A stretch of 64,000 nucleotides of DNA, from NCBI GenBank assembly GCA_007922195.1, contig ML681990.1:40588741-40652740 (forward strand). Direction: 5' to 3'. A program made the translations under genes and the position numbers. This DNA comes from Podocnemis expansa (lineage: Eukaryota > Chordata > Testudines > Podocnemididae). Shown piece after piece: positions 55,988-64,000 of the stretch. The notes below the pieces were generated by a model, which saw nothing but the letters and a program-made list of their open reading frames with translations, did not search any database and was not told the origin of the DNA. The number at the start of each line of letters is the position of its first letter. Position 1 is the first letter of the stretch.

Positions 55988-58900
55988 CCATGGAGGTTTA
56001 TTCCAGACATTTCAAATTAGCACCAATAAACCCAGTAGAGCAAAGCAATCCTTTCTGTACTCTATATTGCTAGTTACATGAATTCTGAATTACAGTTCAG
56101 TAAAGTTTTAGTGAGGCCCAGGACCTATGTTGCCTCTGCAGTTGGATGCAAGTCTCAGGATGGAGCGGAAAAAAATATCTTTCAAATTATGTCATATCCA
56201 CTTGTTTGTTTGGTTGGTTTTTTGGTTTTTTTAGTTTATAAATTCTTTACAGCAGGAATTTCTGTAGGGAATGCTAGAAGGCATTAGTGTGTGTGAACCT
56301 GGGACAGTAAGGTAAGTGGGTTTTGTTAGGACAGCTTACTGGAATGGAAACAGTGTTTTTATGGGTAAATTGCTACAGTCCATTCCTAATTTGATACTGA
56401 ATAACTGCAAAGGAATGCACATGTAACTGGACACTCACTTCAGCCTTAAACCATAGTTAATCTGAGTCATTAAAATGGTAGTGAAATCAAGAAGGGACAT
56501 TGAAAATTACTGCATGGTCATGTTGTTTCAGTCAATAAACAATACACATTTTTATATTCGAGCATTGGGCTTTCATATTGCACTCTGTGCCCAGACCATC
56601 ACAAGTGGCTCTTATAATCAGGTAAGAACTGCTTTCCTAAGCATAAGACTCAGTGACACACTAACAGCTCACTTATCTAAACATCTCTTCATAGCTGCTG
56701 TCAAAGAATCTCTAATGTCTCACTCTCAGGGCACTTCATGTTATTCTAAGTCACTGGAACAATATAGTTTTTGGGAATGTTAAGTTATTGCTAAGACTCA
56801 AACCCGCTTGCTTCAGTGAGGGTATGAATACAATTGCTGTGGCATTGTTATGGGGTTTGGCATGCGGACTCTACATAATGTGATAATCACTATGGGTCAG
56901 ATCAGACAGCATAAAGCCAAAATACCGTACCCAGAGGTAAACTTCTGACCTTGTGGGATTTTTCTCTCCAAAAAATGTTTTGAAAAAGAAATAATTACTA
57001 CCCTTTCATAACAGATTTTTCACTCCGAGGATCTGGTTCTCCCGTGAGCTACTGTGGTTTTAAAGAGAAATTGGAAAGTCTTAATTCAGCCAACAAACTA
57101 GAATGAAAACAAACTAGGAAGAGTAAGAAAAGACAGCATCATTCCTATCTTGTGTTAATCCTGTTGACTTGTACATAGTACTCTCCACAAGTGAAGCACA
57201 CTTTGCATTATTTTCAGTCCTACAAAGTAGTTAATAAAAAACAAAATGAACTGGTGCCATTTGCAAATTTTGTCCTTCTGTTGTGTACTTTTAAACAAGA
57301 CACAACCAATTGTATCAACCCCTTACCGGGCCTGGCATGCACATTATATGAGCTGTTTAGAATCTTGCAGGATGCAAGCTATTCCCTGGGACAGCTACCC
57401 TCCACCTCCTTGTTTGTTTTACCTCCACTTGCTGGCATTCTCCTGTTGGGATCCCACAGACGGCATTGCGCACCATAGATATGCATGGGTACAACTGAGT
57501 GTTTGCCACAGCTGCTGGATCCAACACCATATAAGGGAGCAGATGCTCATTTACATTAAGAAATGTAGAAGGGGGCCTTCAATGTCCTTAAAAGCATGGC
57601 ACTATAAAATGGTCTTAGTGTAAATTGGAATAAAGCCTAAAATATCTTAGATAAGGGAGATGGGGCTAAGGTATAAAGGTTCAGTTCAGAGCAATGTGTC
57701 AGCATGTCAGTCCAAAAATCCCATTAAAACCCTATTCCGTGCATGGGCTTATCAGATATTGTTCAGACCCATTTCACACTGGTTCTGCAGTGATCATGCA
57801 TGATGCCATGGTGAAAACTTCATTGTTGTTTCATATGGAGTCTTCAGTTTCAGTAAGTTATTTCTTGACTTCACAATTTTGCTCCAGGCTGAAAACTGGC
57901 ATACAAAGGCTCATCTTGAAAGCAAATTGTTATTAATAAAAAAATTGTAAAGAAACCCTACTGACTGGAGGTTTGTGGTTATGTAAGAACATGTTGTGTT
58001 TGTGCTATTTTAAAATAATAATATCAGGTATACTTATATAAAGTATTCTATGTTGAAGCAATCACTTCAGAGCTACTTAACTGAGCACAGCAATACTACA
58101 CAATAGGCTATGATAGGAAGTTAAAAAATAATGTCTTATTGAAATTGCATTGCTTTAAAAAAAACATCCTGGAAATATAAACACGGGAGTGGAATACAGT
58201 TTTAATAGTGATTTTGATAGAAATGCTGGTACAATCTGACTCTAGGACTATGAATGTTGCTATATAGATACATACAGTATAATTTTATGGTGCCTTTTAG
58301 TATTGCTCTGACTCCAACTTTCCTTATCCATTGATGGCTTTAGACTAAAAGTGAACAAACTATGTAAGATATCATTTGGCTGTGTTTCCGGTGTTGAGCG
58401 TTCATGCAACTATTCACATGAGTCATGCTTTACTGGATCAGGGCCTGAATGTAATAGGATGTAAATGTCTCAAAGAGTGGAAGGGAAGGATTATAAACAT
58501 ACAACATAGAGAGAATGTGCCCAAGCCAAGGAAGTCTAGGATATTTGTTTTGGCAATTAATTTTATTTAGCCATTGACTTATCTCCACAGAACTCTATTT
58601 AGTCAGTAGGAATGGGAGGTTTTTAGTAACCTTTTGGGTCTCAGAGAGTGAATGATGTAAAGACAAAGAAGATCTAATTAGGCTATTACATCCCTCATCT
58701 TACCAGTGTAGGAATGTTCCCTCCATTATGTGCACCTGTGCAGTTAGCATGTGGAATTTAGAAGAGTGGGAGCTGTATGCTCAGGGATCACTGATCTGAA
58801 TCCATCCCAGGTCACTTGAGACTGACTTATTAGCAGATGATGGCTGTTGGGTGGCTTATAAAAAACAAACTAGCCTCAGATGTGTTCACAATAAATGGCC

Positions 58901-59741
58901 ATCTAATTCACAAAGTGCCTTGCAGCAACTGTCTATGTCAACAGACAGCCCAAGGACTGAGCGGTCACAGGACCCTGAACTAGCTAGAAGTCACACTGAT
59001 GGGGCGATATGTTCTTGTGCTGTACCTGTTTATTGAATAAATAGACAAATGTCATCTCTGGGGTTGTCTGGGACCTTTCCCAAGCACTGTATTCACACTA
59101 CATTCTCTTGTAACATTTTTACTATTTTATTATGAAGACTCAATAATGAACTGCCTGTTTGACATTCCTTGTATTTATTAATCTATCACTCTTTATGGCT
59201 GAGAATATTCCTTAAGAAGGCAAAAGAATCTTGCCTTATCGACAAAAAGAGCTCTGCGCACCCAGGTTTAGAACAGATATCACAGAACTAGACATCGTAC
59301 AAACCATGGATCTCACCTTGTTTTCAAAACATTTTGGAACTAGTATAAATCCATTGAATTAAATCAAGACAGTTCTTTTAGACAGCACACTATCTGAGGC
59401 CAAAAGGAGACAAAATCTATTCCAGAATGAGATTACTCTCCAGAAACATAAACTTTTAACTTAAAACCACCTTTCAGAGTTTGTTGCTCTACTGGTGCTT
59501 ATTGCACCAGCAGGTATGTTATTTCCTATATGGTTATTTATCACTATTGTTTCTTAGATTAACTTCTAAAATTCTTTCCAGCTGTAAAATGGCCCTGACT
59601 TTTTTTGCTTCACACTGATAGTCCTGGAGGTTTCCTGAGACAGGGAAGGGCTACCAGAAGTGCATGGGAACAGATGTCCAGCCGTGGCAGAGGTCTTATG
59701 GGTCCATAAATGGGAATTTTGTTAAAGTGGTCCCTAGCCCG
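55988..59741. other. Longest single-copy stretch
   Basis: No recognised repeat family or exon over 3.7 kb. Frames up to 125 codons (57246-57623) lack motifs. If this window contains conserved non-coding elements, this and 52.6-54.2 kb are where to look. Confidence 0.45.
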
Positions 59742-59749
59742 CTCTACAC

Positions 59750-60051
59750 CAGAGGTCTTGAACTCATAGTCTGCAGGCTACATGCAGCCCCTACAGTTAT
59801 TTTTGCAACCCACAATGGCACTTAGAATTTCTCAAATAATTGATAATGCAAAATTTAAAGTGTGTTTACTTGCTTATTCTTTGTCTTTCTGATCATACAT
59901 CCATCTTGAGCAGAAGTAATTCTTACTTATTCTTGGCATATCCATGTCACTCTTCTTTTTTTCATTTTGACATCATTGTTTGAAAAGGTTTCAGTGGGGG
60001 TGGCCCTCGGGCTACCATGGTGGTGATCATGGTGATTTGAGTTTGAGACCC
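59750..60051. mobile_element. hAT-type MITE, 302 bp
   Basis: Ends CAGAGGTCTTGAACTCATAG and GATTTGAGTTTGAGACCC; 8-bp flanks CTCTACAC (59742-59749) and CCCTACAC (60052-60059) differ at one base. TGCAGGCTACATGCAGCCCC inside is typical of this hAT group. No coding. Confidence 0.8.
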
Positions 60052-60059
60052 CCCTACAC

Positions 60060-62058
60060 TACACTGTGCCTGAGGAAAGGCAGAGGATCAGGGAACTTTA
60101 ACTGCTTTCCAGAAGTATCCCATTCTGCTGAACCCAACAGAAACTGGATGCAGCAGAGAACCTGGTCTTGTCTTTGAATCAGCCTTTCTTTTTAGTGAAA
60201 ACTGCTGTCTCCATGTCATCACAGGAGCCTGCAAGTCAATGGGATTCGTGTATCTTGCGTCTGATCATCTCTGTGTGCTCTCCCTCTTATACAGCATATC
60301 AGAATACTAGTTATATAATTGGCTATACTAGATGGGAAAAGACGACAAACTTTTTTGGAGACTTGCAATGAAAAAACTATGGGCTGAGATAATTCCTCTA
60401 GTGGTTTTCATTTGCTAATACTATATAATTTACTAATAATTTGTTAGTGTTTATAATACTACCCCTTTGGAACATTTCATTTACTGTTACTTTTTCCTTA
60501 TCAGCTTGATAACTTGATTAATTTCACTTTGACATGATAAATGACTCTTTATCCCTGTGTAATGGTCACCAAGAATTCACACTCCACAGGAAAACAAATC
60601 TGTTAGACCAAAATGAATACAATACTGATTAATTGTTTACTAAAACTGGCAAATTTGCACTCTTGTGATGTTTTGATATGGAGATCAGATGATTTGGAGT
60701 GAACTAAATTTTCACTCATCCTATCCTTTTTCTGGTGCCTTAGTTAATCAAGGACAGGCATTCTTCATCCAGAAGATGTCTGTCCTGAGGCCCTTCTCTG
60801 AATGGCAGGCTGTGCCACAGGCATGTAGTCGCCTTTTCATGATGTCCCTGGTTCCTCTCTTTGCAGGCTACAGTCAGAAGCAACTGATAAGAATGTTTCT
60901 GTGACCTTTGCTGAAGCTGATACCAATGATGTTGCATTATTTTCTCTTCTGGCCCAGAAATTTTTTCAATAAGAATAAAATAAAGTACAAAAAATCTTTA
61001 ATAGTTAAAAACAAACAAACAAATAAACGTAGAGCTGTGACCAAATACTTTAAACACAACTGTGAGAGGTATATCAGGCCATATGGAAACACCACTGTCT
61101 GCGTAACTGCCTCCTGCTTAAGAAATAAAACATTTGAGTTAGGTAACCAGTGAGATTTAGTCTCCAGAGGCCTAGAAGAGCCAGGAAGTGACAAGACCTA
61201 ACAGGAGACAGCAGTCCGGTTAACAAGGCATGCCTATTTCCTCAGAGTAGTGCTGGATGAGCCTAGAATACAGGAGAAGCTCCTCAGAACTAACCCAGAA
61301 CCCCAGGCCCAGGTTAGGTCCTGAGTTTAAAGAGCTGCAGCCAAGCACCTGACTTTTATGTTTCCTTATTTGAAAGCATGGGCAGCCAGATTCTGAGTTG
61401 GTTATCATTTAATCATGCAAAGGATGAATGTTGAGCTGACAATAAAGACTTCCATGCTCCAGATCAGTGGCCCCACCTTGTAAACTGTAGCAGGAGTGCC
61501 TGCAATTCCATGCCCCAACACAAGAGGACACAACAGTGGTACATAGATCTACTTACAGATCAGTATGAGCTGTGGGGCCTCAAAACATCTCCCATCTAAT
61601 TAATGAGGGTTGAATTGAGCAGCAAGGTAGAGCTGCTGTATTGAATCAGAGTAATTGAAAGAATACCAGTAGACTTTGCAGGAGAAGGATCTTTTCCTCT
61701 GCACAGGGTTATCACCCCTCCAAGATTGTCCTGGAATCACAAGGAATATCTTTAACCAAAATTGGCAGCCCTGCTCCTGGAGATTCTGTGAGCTGGAAGG
61801 AGAGGTAGAATGTCTCTGGGTAGATGACAGCAGTAAACCAGATATCAGCAGTTCATGGCTCTGAGGGTCCTCTCTTCAGTGATTACATGGATGTTGGAGG
61901 ACAAGTGTTAATATGCAGCAATGAAGAGATCTGTTGTGGATATTTCAGTATCATATTCTTTCATGGAAAGTAGAATGTTTGGTATGGAGGGGTAGTGAAA
62001 GTCACAGTGTTGGAAGGTTAGAGCTCCCAAACATAGTGTTATAGGAAGAATCCAGACA
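60060..62058. other. Long single-copy stretch
   Basis: No supported feature; an (AAAC)n tract lies near 61011-61023. Confidence 0.45.
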
Positions 62059-62542
62059 GGCTATGGCTACACTTACAAAATTAATTTGGAATACTTATTT
62101 CAAAATAACTACTTGAATTTTAATTCAAAGTAATTATTTCAAATTAGCACTACTTCAAATTTATTATTTTGAATTAGGAGTCCGGGGAAGACTCTCCAAT
62201 TTGAAACAAGGTAGGAGTTATTATTTCAAAGTAGAGAGTCTTCATTAGGAGCCCAGGGAAGACTCTCTAATTTGAAACAGAGGAAGACAGGCAAAAGAAT
62301 AGAGCCATGATTTTGAACTAAGCCTATTCTTTGGCTTAGAATGGCTTATTTTGAAATAATAATTTCGATTTAAGTGCTATTTCAAAATAAAAGCAGGTTT
62401 TATTATTATAAAATAGCGCTTCTTTATTTTGAAATAAAGAAAAGCTTAATTCAAAATAACAAAATGCACGCATGGACAGGAGAAAAGTTATTTCAAAATA
62501 AGTCTCCTTATTTCAAAATAACTTCTAAGTGTAGACATATCC
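62059..62542. mobile_element. Family M MITE, TTTCAAAATAA / AATTCGAATTAA subfamily
   Basis: Ends GGCTATGGCTACACTTAC and CTAAGTGTAGACATATCC, 484 bp. Flanks ACA and ATA differ at one base. Interior words TTATTTCAAAATAACT and TAATTTCGATTTAAG; most CpGs have decayed. Confidence 0.85.
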
Positions 62543-62585
62543 ATAGGTTGTTCAGTGGACATCAGGACTTGCCCAATGTGAGCAA

Positions 62586-62795
62586 CAGGGTCCGCCCAAG
62601 GTGTTTTGGTATCCTAGGCAAACGATGGCTGTTGTGCCCCCAACAAACAGAAGGTTATACTTTTATTTATAAGAGATAATGTATTAATATATTTTTAAAT
62701 AAAGAAAAAAAATTCACTTCCATCTATTTTGGACCCCTTAAAGTCCAGTGCTCTAGGCGACTACCTAGTTCACTTTTATGGTTGGGCAAGCCCTG
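62586..62795. mobile_element. hAT-type MITE, 210 bp
   Basis: Ends CAGGGTCCGCCCAAGG and GGTTGGGCAAGCCCTG form an inverted repeat. Flanks GTGAGCAA (62578-62585) and GTGGACAA (62796-62803) agree at six of eight bases. AT-rich interior, no coding. Confidence 0.7.
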
Positions 62796-62803
62796 GTGGA
62801 CAA

Positions 62804-64000
62804 GCTTCTATGAGGAAAACCTCTGTGACAGGGTTTATCAGGCTCAGCCCCTGTTGTAGGTATGTGCTGGGACCCATCTTAAGGAAAATTAGCTTGGGTT
62901 TGACTACCAGTGAGGTTTAATCTACAGGTCAGCCTACTCCAGATCTGCTGCCACACCTTGTAAACAGAGGCTTGGAGTGCCTACAACATCATGCCATTTA
63001 CAACAACACTTTGATTTTGTAAACAAAATGCAAATTGTATGAAACCTATCATGCATTTTTTTTAAAATAATGTCCTAGGTTTTGTTAGTTTAAGATTCTG
63101 CACTATTGGAAATGCACATACAGAACACCCTAACCCACTCATTGCATGTGAACTAGAACCTAAAAGGGACTAGTGTAACACAAAAGCCATTCTTGCATGC
63201 CCTACTGCAGTATCCAATCTTAGGGAAGTGAGGAAGGCAAAACTGTCCTAACACAGATAATGAAAGGAAAAATCAGTGGTAGCTTTCACTTTTATTAACC
63301 TTAGCTCTTTGCGCTAGCAACCCAGTGATTTTTAAAAATCTATATGGTTACCTTTTTCAAAGTGGTACAGGCAATTAACTCAGACATTTTCCATAATCAT
63401 GGAGGGCTGGAAGAAGTACTATGATTAAGAACATGACAAGCAGCCCATTTTTCTATGCACTCTAAAATCCACATGCTTACTGGATTTGTCTAAGAACTGT
63501 TGTGCGTCAGGCAGGTCTGGGATAGGATTTGTGCTCCAAACTTTAGGTCAGTTGACTCAGGAGTTCCTAAAATTCAGCATTCTCTCCACCCCATTCCCAG
63601 CAAAAATCATGTGGCATCCTAATTTTATTATTCTTATGATGTTTTGCAGCATATCTAGGGCTCAAACTATGGCTCCGATGCTCCCCAAAAGGATAATCTG
63701 TTCTTGTTTGGTCTCAGCTAGCTCCTGTGTGGCAGCGAGTCTTTAAGGTCATTCAGGGTATAAGTTGGGGCTCCAGTGTGACTTAAGTCACAACGATGAA
63801 CCAGAAAAAATTATTTGTCCATGTGCAGTAGGACTGGAGATGGAAGGAGGCATCTATTGCAACTGGGAATGTTTGCAGGGAGCCTGACATCAGGTAACTC
63901 AAGGTGAAATACTCTGGCTATTGAATCTGAGTCCTCAGCAGCTTTCTGAGAAGCACATAGTAAATGCATTAGTTCTACTCCACAGGCGTTCTGCAAGGCC
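62804..64000. other. Single-copy sequence to window end
   Basis: No supported feature. Frames at 63486-63746 (plus) and 63811-63996 (minus) lack known motifs. Confidence 0.45.

Noticed and set aside
60689..60937. Antiparallel frames of 71 and 65 codons
   Set aside because: Mutually overlapping, no motif on either strand.

Overview
This is non-coding vertebrate DNA, almost certainly from a reptile (turtle or crocodilian; a turtle fits best). No rRNA, tRNA, CRISPR array, bacterial operon or convincing host exon is visible. Open frames are short, stops are frequent, and most of the recognisable content is interspersed repeats in several states of decay: CR1, L2/MIR and RTE-like retroelements, solo LTRs, hAT and Tigger-like DNA transposons, Penelope-like elements (PLEs), and many copies of a palindromic MITE whose ends read GGGTATGTCTACAC / GTGTAGACATACCC. 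The species guess rests on memory of how common these families are in turtles and crocodilians; no search was possible.

Layout. 0-5.5 kb: a MITE cut by the window edge, a 194-bp hAT MITE with a perfect 8-bp duplication, four PLE fragments, one with a decayed endonuclease-like segment, and an AC-rich degenerate satellite. 5.5-14 kb: mostly single-copy sequence with a solo LTR (7604-8558) and a PLE copy with an 11-bp target duplication (10168-10414). 14.6-16.6 kb: a MITE carrying a GC-rich core and two nearly identical Tigger-like elements. 18.4-24.6 kb: GC-rich transposon interiors and a minus-strand RTE-like reverse transcriptase pseudogene. 24.6-26 kb: an unrecognised acidic open frame next to a second solo LTR. 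26.5-31.3 kb: a dead autonomous hAT transposase gene split by two MITEs and a 1.8-kb hAT element that itself holds a PLE. 31.5-32.7 kb and 50.4-50.8 kb: two copies of an unrecognised coding-like repeat, each with one copy of a shared inverted flanking block. 34-43.7 kb: L2/MIR remnants, MITEs inside other elements, and a CpG-rich young MITE at 42.1-42.7 kb. 48-52.3 kb: a long G-rich interior and a MITE holding a ~54-bp minisatellite. 54-64 kb: a MITE inside a CR1, a hAT MITE inside a PLE, further hAT MITEs, and long single-copy stretches.

The genes here do not work together as a pathway. The useful content is insertion stratigraphy: MITEs landed in CR1 and hAT elements, PLEs landed in L2 and hAT elements, a hAT MITE landed in a PLE, and a Tigger-like element landed in a MITE. 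The observation most worth following is that the PLE copies keep the CTGATGA / stem II / GAAA core of a hammerhead ribozyme, although I cannot place a normal cleavage triplet in any of them.
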